Shown piece by piece: positions 1 through 7,590 of a DNA stretch of 64,000 bases (position 1 is the stretch's first letter; every line of letters begins with the position of its first letter). Position numbers and translations under genes: made by a program. Source of the stretch: Gemmatimonadota bacterium (GTDB lineage Bacteria > Gemmatimonadota > Gemmatimonadetes > Gemmatimonadales > GWC2-71-9). Location of the stretch: the NCBI GenBank assembly GCA_040388535.1, contig JAZKBR010000002.1, forward strand, positions 701,284 through 765,283. Reading direction: 5' to 3'. The notes beneath the pieces were generated by a model. The model made no database searches, had not been told where the DNA came from, and saw only the letters and a list, made by a program, of their open reading frames with translations.

Positions 1-1
1 G

Positions 2-448
2 CTGACGACCGATGGTTTCCGGAAGTATCTCCGGGCTGTCGAAGGCGCGTTCGGTTGGGGCCAGATCGACTACGCGATGCTCCAAAAGATCTACGGCCCC
101 GCTATCACCGGCACTCACCGCTACTCACCGGCGGCGGTTGTCGGCGCCCGTGCGGAGCGCATCATGGGAAACCCCGACGCGGAACTCGTCAGCACTAGCC
201 ATGTTGAGCGCCAGAATCTGACCATGCGGATGAACGTGCGTCGGCTGACGCGCCTCACCAACGGCCATAGCAAGAAGATCGAGAACCACGGCCACGCTAT
301 CGCCCTACACTACATGTACTACAACTTCTGCCGGAAGCATGAGACACTGACCAAGGCCAAGGGCGGGATACACACAACGCCAGCGATGGCGGCTGGCGTT
401 GCAGATCACGTATGGAAGCTGGAAGAGGTGGTGGGTTTGCTGGGGTAA
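2..448 (+). CDS. IS1-type transposase, C-terminal part (5' end outside window)
   Basis: The reading frame is open from the first bases of the window, so this is the last 148 residues of a longer protein. It contains the block VERQNLTMRMNVRRLTRLTN followed by SKK, NHxHA and YYNFCRKH, which is the C-terminal part of IS1-like DDE transposases; the Glu of VERQ is the expected third catalytic acid. The end PAMAAGVADHVWKLEEVVGLL is also typical. It ends four bases before the stop of the convergent GNAT gene. The flanking AT-rich DNA fits a mobile or recently acquired segment. Whether the element is intact cannot be judged because its 5' half lies outside the window. Confidence 0.85.
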   Translation: MTTDGFRKYLRAVEGAFGWGQIDYAMLQKIYGPAITGTHRYSPAAVVGARAERIMGNPDAELVSTSHVERQNLTMRMNVRRLTRLTNGHSKKIENHGHAIALHYMYYNFCRKHETLTKAKGGIHTTPAMAAGVADHVWKLEEVVGLLG

Positions 449-452
449 CCGC

Positions 453-1052
453 CTAGTCTTTCTTGGACCGTTTCTTCCCCTTCTCTTTTAGGATCGGTCC
501 CAGCGGCAGGGCTTCGTCGAACTCTTCGGCCACCCCAATTTCGGTTTGCTTGAATATGTCGTATCGCATACTGAGGTTTTCGGGTGGTTCTTCCTGGTTC
601 TGGACGTATTTCCGAATGACTTTTTGCGCCTGCCGCTCCCCTTTGTTCGCGACAAACTTGTATTTCATATACCACTGAACCTTATCAACGTGCGAGTCTA
701 GGGTGATGTACCGACACCCCACACTGCCCGCGATATTTCGCCCGATCCCCACGACGTAGTCGAGAAGCGCCTCCCCGATACCCTGCCGAACCTGGGATGC
801 GCAGACGGCCAACCGAGCCAGTTTCAGGGCAGGCGCGGAGGGGTAGTGAACGTCTTTGGGTCGTTCCTTGAATTGGAGTCTGATCGAGTCGGCCAGCAGG
901 GAGAAGTACCCAACGAGGCGGCCCTCGTACCAGACCAGGTAGGTCTGGGTCACATTGGCCCTCATATCCCGCTCAGCATCTTCGGCGAGATATTCGTTCA
1001 TATCGGCTTTTTCACAAGCAAAGCCCTCCGGGACAACAAACCCGGAGGGCAA
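453..1052 (-). CDS. GNAT-family acetyltransferase, possible toxin-like
   Basis: The protein of about 199 residues has a GNAT fold signature: the GRLVGYFSL strand, then KLARLAVCASQVRQGIGEALLDYV, which carries the acetyl-CoA binding RxGxGxA/G-like loop, then a late VGCRYITLDSH strand. The N-terminus (FACEKADMNEYLAEDA) resembles the start of TacT/AtaT-like GNAT toxins, and a small gene lies just upstream as antitoxins do. The start is unresolved: TTG at 1052 is the first conventional codon, but the frame stays open and protein-like (IDFDRLDIQLL) back to a CTG at 1088, two bases after the upstream stop. ATG at 1001 is also possible but would remove conserved residues. Lower GC than the window supports transfer. 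The toxin role is an inference. Confidence 0.7.
   Translation of the reverse strand: MPSGFVVPEGFACEKADMNEYLAEDAERDMRANVTQTYLVWYEGRLVGYFSLLADSIRLQFKERPKDVHYPSAPALKLARLAVCASQVRQGIGEALLDYVVGIGRNIAGSVGCRYITLDSHVDKVQWYMKYKFVANKGERQAQKVIRKYVQNQEEPPENLSMRYDIFKQTEIGVAEEFDEALPLGPILKEKGKKRSKKD
1023..1050 (-). other. 10-base perfect inverted repeat at the start of the GNAT gene
   Basis: GCCCTCCGGG and CCCGGAGGGC are separated by eight bases. In the minus-strand transcript this is a very stable hairpin followed by TTT, which resembles a terminator, yet it lies inside protein-like coding sequence (residues PSGFVVPEG). It could attenuate expression of the GNAT gene relative to the small gene upstream. Confidence 0.6.
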
Positions 1053-1089
1053 TAATTGAATATCCAGCCGATCGAAGTCGATCGCCAGA

Positions 1090-1260
1090 CTAGACCCGCT
1101 TGGACGAATTGCGGTCGTTAATCAGCTTGAAAAGACGGTCGGCGCGGTCAATCTGCCGAATACGCTGTTCGGTGTCCGGCGTGCCCCGCCGCAGTTCATT
1201 CTGGATTTTTGTGGCCTGCTTCCCCTTAACCGCTGGGGTAGGCGTCAGTGGCTTTGCCAT
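1090..1260 (-). CDS. Small basic protein upstream of GNAT, candidate antitoxin
   Basis: This 56-residue ORF starts with ATG at 1260 behind a strong Shine-Dalgarno site (AAGGAG, six bases upstream). The protein starts MAKPLTPTPAVKGKQATKIQ and continues with a charged helical part rich in Arg, Asp and Glu. I do not recognise a named family. Its stop lies two bases before the furthest possible start of the GNAT frame on the same strand, so the two are probably co-transcribed and translationally coupled. Size, order and charge fit an antitoxin in front of a GNAT toxin, but no ribbon-helix-helix motif is obvious, so this is inferred from position only. Confidence 0.6.
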   Translation of the reverse strand: MAKPLTPTPAVKGKQATKIQNELRRGTPDTEQRIRQIDRADRLFKLINDRNSSKRV

Positions 1261-1887
1261 ATCGTTCTCCTTTCTAAGTCCAGCGCGGGGAAACCGAATA
1301 ATCCCCGAAATACTACGTGTGTCGTTTTGTTGACCTGTGTCACAAAGTGTTGTGCTAGCGACACGCTAGCGGCCTGCTAGCACAGTACGCGTAACTAGCT
1401 AAACCCTTGCGTTACAGGGACTTAGGCAATTACCAGTTTTGACTTTTCCATATCCTGAAAAACTGACTCGCAAGAATTGGGCGAATATTCCCCGAATTCT
1501 GAGAAAATTGATCAATTCTTTGTCACGTCACTCCTAACGGGTGACGAGTGGGCAACGTTCCTAGTGACACACGCCGACGTGACGTTACGTGACTAATTGT
1601 TTATTCGTCACGAATAGTAACTTTCGGCTGGAAATTGGAAAACCAAAGAATTGAATAAATCCCGCTAGGAAAGTGATTCAATGTTGAATCGCTTTATTGC
1701 GCCATAACATTTCGGAGCATCGCAATTACCTAACCCCCACCGTGCCACGGCATTACAGGCCGATTGCCCAAACTGTACCAGTACCGAGAAGGGAGAGGAT
1801 GGGGCCGGGGGGATGGGCCCGCGCTAGATTCCCGGCTCACTCGTCATACTGCGCCACTTCAGGACCCTGACCCCCGGGGGTGATTTT
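1261..1887. other. AT-rich, palindrome-rich non-coding segment
   Basis: No credible gene was found here. Composition is clearly poorer in GC than the rest of the window (by eye near 40-45 % between 1420 and 1740). Visible elements: inverted repeat TGTGCTAGC (1351-1359) with GCTAGCACA (1376-1384) and a third GCTAGC between them; palindrome AATTGATCAATT (1506-1517); GATTCAA-TG-TTGAATC (1675-1690); and eight GTGAC/GTCAC pentamers, seven of them within 1522-1611. The promoter of the small gene ending at 1090 must lie in the left part. The segment resembles an iteron or recombinase-site region of a mobile element rather than a host spacer. Confidence 0.6.
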
Positions 1888-2349
1888 CTGACTCGTATCC
1901 ATCTGCTTGCTACGGCCGGGCTGCTCATCGTGGCTCCAAGGTTGGCCGCCCAGGCTTCCGGGTGCCGGAGCTTCACCCCGGACACGTCGGCGTCGGGCTC
2001 CAGTGTTGTCGCTCCTCGGTATATCCGTGGCCCGATGCCCCGGTATCCCGCCGGCATGCTCAACAAGAACACCCCGGGATATGCCCTGCTTCAATTCGTC
2101 GTGAATTGCAGTGGCCAGGTCGATTCGGCCTCGGTGGTGGTGCTTGGTGCCACCGACTCCCTGTTCGCTGCGCCGGCCGTCGCGTCAACCCTCGGTACCC
2201 GGTTTGCTCCGGCGACGGTCGATGGCCAGCGCGTCGCGATGCGGATCGAGCAACGCATCAGTTTCAAGACCGCGATCGGGTCGCTGGGTGGGCGTGCGCT
2301 GCCGTGGTGGACACCGCAGTGCCCGCCGGGCGGGTGCGTCCGCCCATGA
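1888..2349 (+). CDS. Secreted TonB C-terminal-domain protein (single domain)
   Basis: The protein carries one TonB-C-like domain: PMPRYPAGMLNKNTPGYALLQFVVNCSGQVDSASVVV, then TRFAPATVDGQRVAMRIEQRISF, ending in a Trp/Cys-rich tail (WWTPQCPPGGC). The nearest conventional start is GTG at 1930, but that removes the signal peptide. In frame upstream the codons read LTRIHLLATAGLLIVAPRLA and then AQA, a convincing signal sequence, beginning with CTG at 1888 six bases after GGGGGTG. I therefore placed the start at 1888, with low certainty. The gene overlaps the next by ATGA. There is no TonB N-terminal membrane anchor or Pro-rich linker, so it is not a classical energy transducer. Confidence 0.65.
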   Translation: MTRIHLLATAGLLIVAPRLAAQASGCRSFTPDTSASGSSVVAPRYIRGPMPRYPAGMLNKNTPGYALLQFVVNCSGQVDSASVVVLGATDSLFAAPAVASTLGTRFAPATVDGQRVAMRIEQRISFKTAIGSLGGRALPWWTPQCPPGGCVRP

Positions 2350-3218
2350 GGTTCGCTCCTGGATGGTTGACACTCTGCTTCGTCGGTGTGGCGGTTCCGC
2401 TCGCGGCGCAATCGACGTCGTGCCGCCTCATCAATCAGGACGACAGCGTTACGACCGAGTCGGCGAGCGCGAAGCCGCCGACGTACCTGCAGGGACCAGT
2501 GCCCGCGATGCCGCAGAATGGCAGGCTCCGGGCTGTCGGCGGAAAGGTCGAGCTGAGCTTCGTGGTTGGGTGCGACGGCAGGGTTGACTCGGCCTCGATC
2601 GTGGTGAACAGCGCGTCCGATAGCGCTTTCATCGCACCAGCGCTGCTTGCGATGGCGAAGACGGAATTTGTCCCGGCAACTTCCAATGGCAAGAAGGTCG
2701 CGATGCGCGTGTTGCAGCGCGTCACCTTTGCGGCTGCCGGGTATCACACGCGCGATGGCACGGCGGTATCGCTGGCGCAGGCGGACAGCCTGCTGAACTA
2801 CAGTGTGCCGGGCTGTCCTCTCATTCCCTACGACAGCGCGCAACGAGTGCCTCCGCCGGGAGTGACACCGGTGCAGTATCTACGTGGCAGCGCACCGACC
2901 TACCCACCACAGCTGAAGCGTCGCATGATTTCCGGAAGGGTCGCGATGCTGTTCGTGGTACGCTGCGACGGCCGAGTTGAGCCCAGTTCGATTCTCATCA
3001 CCAGTTTCAGCGATCCGGCGTTTGTGCAACCTTCCATCCGGGCAATCGAGGAGTCGGTTTTTTCCCCGGCGACGCTCAATGGCATTCCTGCGGCCCAGGT
3101 TGTAAATCAAGCCGTGAGTTACCGCCTCGCCGGAGGCTCGGCTCCAGAGCAGTCTACGCCCGGGCCCTGGTGGGCGTCGCAGTGCCAGAACAATGTCTGC
3201 CGTTCTCCGCGACCCTGA
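2346..3218 (+). CDS. Secreted protein with two TonB C-terminal domains
   Basis: The 290-residue product begins with a signal peptide ending LAAQ (about residue 22). Two copies of the same domain follow, at about 45-135 and 175-265. Each has YLxGPxPxxP or YLRGSAPTYP, then VxLxFVVxCDGRVxSxSI, then FxPATxNG and a final VxQxVxF/Y strand. With the preceding gene this gives three homologous domains in tandem, suggesting local duplication. Cysteines in CDGR and in the tail (SQCQNNVC) are conserved between copies, so disulfides are likely. The ATG overlaps the previous stop. The role is unknown; periplasmic or surface protein-protein contact is the most reasonable guess. Confidence 0.8.
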   Translation: MRFAPGWLTLCFVGVAVPLAAQSTSCRLINQDDSVTTESASAKPPTYLQGPVPAMPQNGRLRAVGGKVELSFVVGCDGRVDSASIVVNSASDSAFIAPALLAMAKTEFVPATSNGKKVAMRVLQRVTFAAAGYHTRDGTAVSLAQADSLLNYSVPGCPLIPYDSAQRVPPPGVTPVQYLRGSAPTYPPQLKRRMISGRVAMLFVVRCDGRVEPSSILITSFSDPAFVQPSIRAIEESVFSPATLNGIPAAQVVNQAVSYRLAGGSAPEQSTPGPWWASQCQNNVCRSPRP

Positions 3219-3273
3219 CTCAGGGCGCTGACATGCACCTCTTTTGTTCGCTACCCGCACCCAGGAGCACCCT

Positions 3274-3585
3274 ATGGGCGCCGCTGCCGCAGCCGTCATC
3301 GTCCGCAAAGAGAAGGAGCTGGTCGCACATCTGCGAGAAGTCGGGGCCACGAGTGCCGAGACGGCGCGGAGTCTCTCGTCGATGCAGGTGAATCAGGAGA
3401 GTTTCGCCTTCCGGCGTTTGCAGCAGCGCGCCGTGGTACGGCAAGCCAGCAGCGGCGGCTGGTATCTCGACGAGCTGAGCTGGGAGGCGGTGCGCGCCAT
3501 GCGCCGCCGGATGGCGATGTTGCTGATCACAGTTGTCGTTGTCGGCGGACTCATGGCCTACTTCGCCACGGCGGCGTCACGGTGA
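3274..3585 (+). CDS. Small protein with HTH-like N-terminus and C-terminal membrane helix
   Basis: The 103-residue product starts at ATG 3274, eight bases after AGGAG; the longer frame to 3244 lacks such a site. Residues 8-65 are helical (EKELVAHLREVGATSAETARSL) and end in a short beta segment, VVRQASSGGWYLD, a layout like small winged-helix or DprA-C-like domains. Residues 82-100 form one transmembrane helix, MLLITVVVVGGLMAYF. It may be a membrane-tethered DNA-binding or scaffold protein. The 3' end overlaps the convergent 611-residue gene by nine bases. I do not recognise a characterised family. Confidence 0.7.
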   Translation: MGAAAAAVIVRKEKELVAHLREVGATSAETARSLSSMQVNQESFAFRRLQQRAVVRQASSGGWYLDELSWEAVRAMRRRMAMLLITVVVVGGLMAYFATAASR

Positions 3586-5412
3586 GGAGGACTTCGGAAC
3601 GAACGCGGCGTCGTACCGGCCGGTAGCGAGCGCGGCGTCGAACGCCTTGGCGATCCGCAGCACCAGGTCGGAGGGCTTCTCCTCCCTCGCGAGTGACACG
3701 AGCACGTAATCGAAGTCACCGCTGTTGGCGATGTTGACCGTCTGCCCATCGATCTTCATCGGGAATTCGTACGCGCCGCTGTCCGCCGGCTGGCGCTCGC
3801 CCTTGAACGACTTCTCAAGAAACTCCACCAGCACCTGCCTCACCGCGGGTCCGGCCTTCTCGATGCGGTAGTCGTGGAGGCCGGCGGTGTCGGTGGTCAC
3901 GACGCCATGGTACGGGATCGGGACGAAATCGGTGCGCGCCACCAGCGAATCGACGCCGTCGTGGCCGCGCTGCCAGCGGAAGTGGTGCGCCAGCCAGTTC
4001 GGGTCGAGCGATTCGAGGTTGGGGTAGCGCATCCGGATCGGGTCCACCCGCACCTGGTAGGCGCGATCCGCCACGACATCGGTGACCCGGAGCAGGGGCT
4101 CCGATTCGCCGCCGGTGTAGCCGAGGGTATACCGAACGAAACTGCGCTCGTCGGGCGAGATGCCGAGGGGAGGCACCGCGGGGATGATCGAGGCGTCGGT
4201 CGTGGCCGTGAAGTGATGCAGCGTCATGCTGCGGGTATCGAGCACGTCATTCGGGAAGAGCAGCCAGGTCGCGCTCGACCAGGTCTGCCGGTCGAGGCGA
4301 CCGCGCGGCACCTTCGGTGCGCGGGCGGTCAGGAAGCGGGCGTTGTCATTGGTGATTTCCTCCGGCACGAAGCCCTGACTGCACTCACCGATGCGCACTT
4401 CACGCATGGCATCACTGCCACCGAGGAGGATGCTGCAATGCGCCGTAGCGCTCTCGGGCGCGACGAGAGCGAGCAGCGCTGGTTGTGCCCCGGCGAGTGC
4501 GGCGACCATGTCGACTCGCGGCGTGTCACTTGCTGCGGAGTCGCTCGCGAAGCGGGCCGGCTTGCCCTGAAAGGCGAGCCGGAAGGTGGCGTCGGCGTCG
4601 AGGGTGGTGGTGCCCGGTGCCGCGTCGTAGCTGAAGCTGCTGATGATCGCGCTCACTGCGAAGGGCCCGAAGTTCTCCGTCCGGACCGGCTCCGAGATCT
4701 TCTGCACCCGGTACCGGTAATTGACTCCGGTCGCGCGTGGCGGGCCGCCGCGGCCTTCACGCGGGAGCCATTCCGACCACGCCATCGCCTTCTTCGAGGG
4801 TGACCCTGTAAACGGCAGGATGAATCCCGCGCGCAGCGAGTCGTTCAGTGCGATATCGAGCGATGGCGTTCCCCGTGACGTGAACAGGGGAATCGCGCCG
4901 GTCACGGTCCAGCGACCATCGATGAGACGGGCATCTTCCTTCCACAGCGCTCCGCGTCTGGAGAGTCGCTGCACGTGTGAGGAATTGACGGAGCCGAGTT
5001 CGAGGTAGGCGAGCCCCGGCACGGTGGCGGGCGATTCACCCTGATCGGCAGGCCAGCGCGCCTCGACCACCAGCATCACCTCTTCACCGTCGATGGTGGG
5101 TGGCACGTCGGCCAGCAGCCGCGCGACGCCGCCAATGGTGAGCGCCAGCACTCCAACGACGAGCAGAGAAAACCCTTGGGCACGCAGGAAGCCAGGGTGC
5201 GCGCCGGCCGCCACCATCCTCGCCGTCACGATGCCGACGATGAAGCCTGCGATCATCCCGCCGAGCGCGAGGAAGACCACGAAATAGCCCGCGCCCCCCT
5301 CAAACGAGGAGATCCGGTACCAGTCGACCGCGAGGGAGGCGACGAACCCGGTGACAAAAAGCGCCACGACGGCGGTGAGGACTCCGACAAGGAACGAGGT
5401 GAGCCAGGTCAT
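3577..5412 (-). CDS. Large membrane-anchored protein of unknown function
   Basis: The 611-residue product has three N-terminal membrane helices (about 5-30, 43-65 and 80-100) and then roughly 500 residues of mixed beta sequence predicted outside the membrane. The soluble part repeats Thr/Ser/Pro-rich strands and phrases such as WTVTGAIPLFTSRG and WSSATWLLFPNDVLDTRS, but I see no enzyme motif. The end (YDAAFVPKSSSP) is hydrophilic. The start ATG at 5412 begins a good first helix, MTWLTSFLVGVLTAVVALFV. It stands alone between convergent and divergent small genes. Function cannot be assigned from sequence. Confidence 0.8.
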   Translation of the reverse strand: MTWLTSFLVGVLTAVVALFVTGFVASLAVDWYRISSFEGGAGYFVVFLALGGMIAGFIVGIVTARMVAAGAHPGFLRAQGFSLLVVGVLALTIGGVARLLADVPPTIDGEEVMLVVEARWPADQGESPATVPGLAYLELGSVNSSHVQRLSRRGALWKEDARLIDGRWTVTGAIPLFTSRGTPSLDIALNDSLRAGFILPFTGSPSKKAMAWSEWLPREGRGGPPRATGVNYRYRVQKISEPVRTENFGPFAVSAIISSFSYDAAPGTTTLDADATFRLAFQGKPARFASDSAASDTPRVDMVAALAGAQPALLALVAPESATAHCSILLGGSDAMREVRIGECSQGFVPEEITNDNARFLTARAPKVPRGRLDRQTWSSATWLLFPNDVLDTRSMTLHHFTATTDASIIPAVPPLGISPDERSFVRYTLGYTGGESEPLLRVTDVVADRAYQVRVDPIRMRYPNLESLDPNWLAHHFRWQRGHDGVDSLVARTDFVPIPYHGVVTTDTAGLHDYRIEKAGPAVRQVLVEFLEKSFKGERQPADSGAYEFPMKIDGQTVNIANSGDFDYVLVSLAREEKPSDLVLRIAKAFDAALATGRYDAAFVPKSSSP

Positions 5413-5552
5413 TCGCGATGGCCTCGGGCGTGCCGCAGCATCGCGGAGGATGCCGTGGTCCGGATGAGTGTCGGTGGTGTCGGGTTGGTGATCGCGGATA
5501 TTCTACTGCGAGAATGGCGATCTGGCACACCCTGCAACTGGTGGGGAAGGCA

Positions 5553-5756
5553 ATGCGATCCTTGCGGACCCTGCTGGTTTATCTCCTGACCTTGATCGTG
5601 GTGGCGGCTCTGGCGTTCGGGGTCGTGATGATCCTGGCAGGCCCGCACGCAGGATTGCTCCCCGCGCGCGGCGAGGTCGTGGTGCTCGCACTGGGATGGT
5701 TGAGTGTAGTGGTCGTCCCGATCCTAGCCGCCCGACGGGCGTGGCGTCGGGGCTAG
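5553..5756 (+). CDS. Small two-helix membrane protein
   Basis: The 67-residue product has two hydrophobic segments: LLVYLLTLIVVAALAFGVVM near the N-terminus, then VVVLALGWLSVVVVPILAAR, ending in RRAWRRG. The start is ATG 5553 behind GGGGAAGG; ATG at 5514 would add 13 residues (MAIWHTLQLVGKA) but has a poorer ribosome site. It diverges from the 611-residue membrane protein gene. No family recognised. Confidence 0.6.
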   Translation: MRSLRTLLVYLLTLIVVAALAFGVVMILAGPHAGLLPARGEVVVLALGWLSVVVVPILAARRAWRRG

Positions 5757-5840
5757 TCGCGCTGTCGCAGCGCGATCCAGCCTCCAACGTCCGCTGCCAG
5801 AGGGATTGCCACGTCGGGATTGAAGCGCGCGACATCAGCG

Positions 5841-6521
5841 CTATCCGCCCACCAGCTGCTCGGTGATGGTCCCGCCGTCGAACATCCGTGTGGTCCGGCT
5901 GAACAGCAATCCGTCGGCACGGTAGGTCAGGACGTACTCCAGCTCGCCGGACTTCAGTGTCATTATGCGCTTGCCGCTCTCCATCTTGCTCGTCACGGTC
6001 GCAGAGCCGCTACTGGTACGGCCCGGGTTCAGTACCGCCCGCGTCGTGGTGAAGTTCGCCGCACCGCCGGTCGCGGAGCCAAAGAGCGTGACCAGCTGCA
6101 TGTCGGAGAATGCCGCGGAATCTGGCGAGAACTGACCCGCCGTCGTCGAGCCGATCCACGAAGCGTTCACCTCACCGTCGGGCCCTTGATAGGCTTCGCG
6201 GAGGGGACGCATCCCCGCGACCAGCAGCAACGAGACGATCGAAACTGGTCCTCGGCTAGTCTCTGAGAACCGCCGGATGACGAGGCCCGGACCCTCGGGA
6301 AGTGTCGTGTCACGGATGCCGACGCGCACCTGGCTCCCCATCGACGTACTGCCATCGCCGCGTACGACCGAGAAATCATAGACCCACGCCCCGCGCGGGA
6401 GTCGGCTGGCGTCGAGTACCGTGCCGCCCGGTGCGATCCGGACGGTGTCCGCGGAGATGTCGATTGCCGCACCTCCTGCGGGCCGATGCCCTTGAGGTGC
6501 ACCTCTCGGGGTTAGATGCAC
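5841..6521 (-). CDS. Hypothetical beta-rich protein, start uncertain
   Basis: The product of about 226 residues has mostly beta sequence (WVYDFSVVRGDGSTSMGSQV, VRVGIRDTTLPEGPGLVIRR, YVLTYRADGLLFSRTTR). No family recognised. GTG at 6521 is the only conventional start, yet the frame remains open upstream to 6612 and is protein-like (GILIRDDRCWNSTYSGP). It meets the amber stop of the preceding PD40 gene in the same frame. There is no signal peptide at the proposed start, which is unusual given its secreted-looking composition. Either the start is non-canonical or the 5' end has been lost. Confidence 0.55.
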   Translation of the reverse strand: MHLTPRGAPQGHRPAGGAAIDISADTVRIAPGGTVLDASRLPRGAWVYDFSVVRGDGSTSMGSQVRVGIRDTTLPEGPGLVIRRFSETSRGPVSIVSLLLVAGMRPLREAYQGPDGEVNASWIGSTTAGQFSPDSAAFSDMQLVTLFGSATGGAANFTTTRAVLNPGRTSSGSATVTSKMESGKRIMTLKSGELEYVLTYRADGLLFSRTTRMFDGGTITEQLVGG

Positions 6522-6611
6522 CGGTCCGGAATACGTTGAGTTCCAGCAGCGATCGTCACGGATCAGGATTCCCGCGCGACTGGCATCATCACGGCAAGCC
6601 AGTCGTGGTCG

Positions 6612-7520
6612 CTACCGGAACCACCGGCTGTTGATGAGCTGCGGGTCAAGGGCCTTCACGGGTACTTCCCAGACGCGTCCCTTCCGCCCGAAATAGAGTG
6701 TCTTCCCGTCGGGGGAGACCGATGGGTTGTATTCGAACTCCGGTGTGTTCACGATCGGACCGAGGTTGACCGCGGGGAGCCAGGTGTTGTCGTGCTTGCG
6801 GCTCAGGTAGAGATCAGCCGCACCCCGACCACCTGGGCGGGTCGAATAGAAGAGCATCGTCTTGCCATCGGGTGCCAGCCAGGGCGATGTGTCGGACGGC
6901 CCGGCGTTGATCTCAGGCCCCTGTTTCTCCGGCGCGGTGTAGCCACGCGCGGCAGGGCGTGAGCAATAGATCGTATTCTGGTTGGCCACGCCGCCACGGT
7001 CGGAGAAAAAACACAGTGTGCCACGTCGGTCGACGGTCGGCGCGCCTTCCTTTCCCTTTGATGCCAGCGCTTCGATCCAGACCGGTTCTCCCCAACCCTT
7101 TTCGCTTCGCACCGCCACCCAGAGATCCATATTGGCCGAGGTGTCTGCCGGGGCATTCGGGCGCGGCCGTGTCGAGATGAAGTAGAGCTGCCTACCATCG
7201 GGCGAGAGTGCCGGATCGAGATCCGACCACGCGCCGTTGGCGAATGGGAGTGGTGTCGCGGCTTCCCATCCACCAGCACCTCGCACCGATTGCATCAGGT
7301 GATTGCGTCGCGCGACCGTGTCGCTGCGCGTGAAGTAGACGGTGCGGCCATCACGGGTGAACGTCACCGTGAACTCGTGGCCCGTCGAGACGATCCCCTC
7401 CGCAAATATCACCGGCGCTGCAGGCTGCTGTCCGGTGAGCACTGCCGCCTGGGTGGTGAGACAGGCAAACAACGTGGTCCAACAAAAAGCTGGTACAGGT
7501 CGCATCGGGCGCTCGGGCAC
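6612..7520 (-). CDS. Secreted TolB/PD40 beta-propeller protein
   Basis: The 302-residue product has a signal peptide (about residues 1-30, ending TGQQ). It then has several PD40-type repeats: FTRDGRTVYFTRSD, LSPDGRQLYFISTRP, VDRRGTLCFFSDRGG, LAPDGKTMLFYSTRPGGRG and VSPDGKTLYFGRKG. These build a six-bladed propeller like the C-terminal part of TolB. No enzyme motif is visible. Such propellers bind peptides or envelope proteins; the same repeat forms the sensor halves of the kinases further along the window. M6 (7505) is an alternative start. Confidence 0.8.
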   Translation of the reverse strand: MPERPMRPVPAFCWTTLFACLTTQAAVLTGQQPAAPVIFAEGIVSTGHEFTVTFTRDGRTVYFTRSDTVARRNHLMQSVRGAGGWEAATPLPFANGAWSDLDPALSPDGRQLYFISTRPRPNAPADTSANMDLWVAVRSEKGWGEPVWIEALASKGKEGAPTVDRRGTLCFFSDRGGVANQNTIYCSRPAARGYTAPEKQGPEINAGPSDTSPWLAPDGKTMLFYSTRPGGRGAADLYLSRKHDNTWLPAVNLGPIVNTPEFEYNPSVSPDGKTLYFGRKGRVWEVPVKALDPQLINSRWFR

Positions 7521-7590
7521 AGGAATGGGTTGGTGTGACTTGAATCACGAGCCATCCGTATGACGAGCGCCCTCACAAGGTTTCAGGCCA

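Noticed and set aside
1023..1050. Rho-independent terminator of the small gene
   Set aside because: The hairpin is strong, but it overlaps residues that look like the conserved GNAT N-terminus and only three T follow; reported as a hairpin with unclear role.
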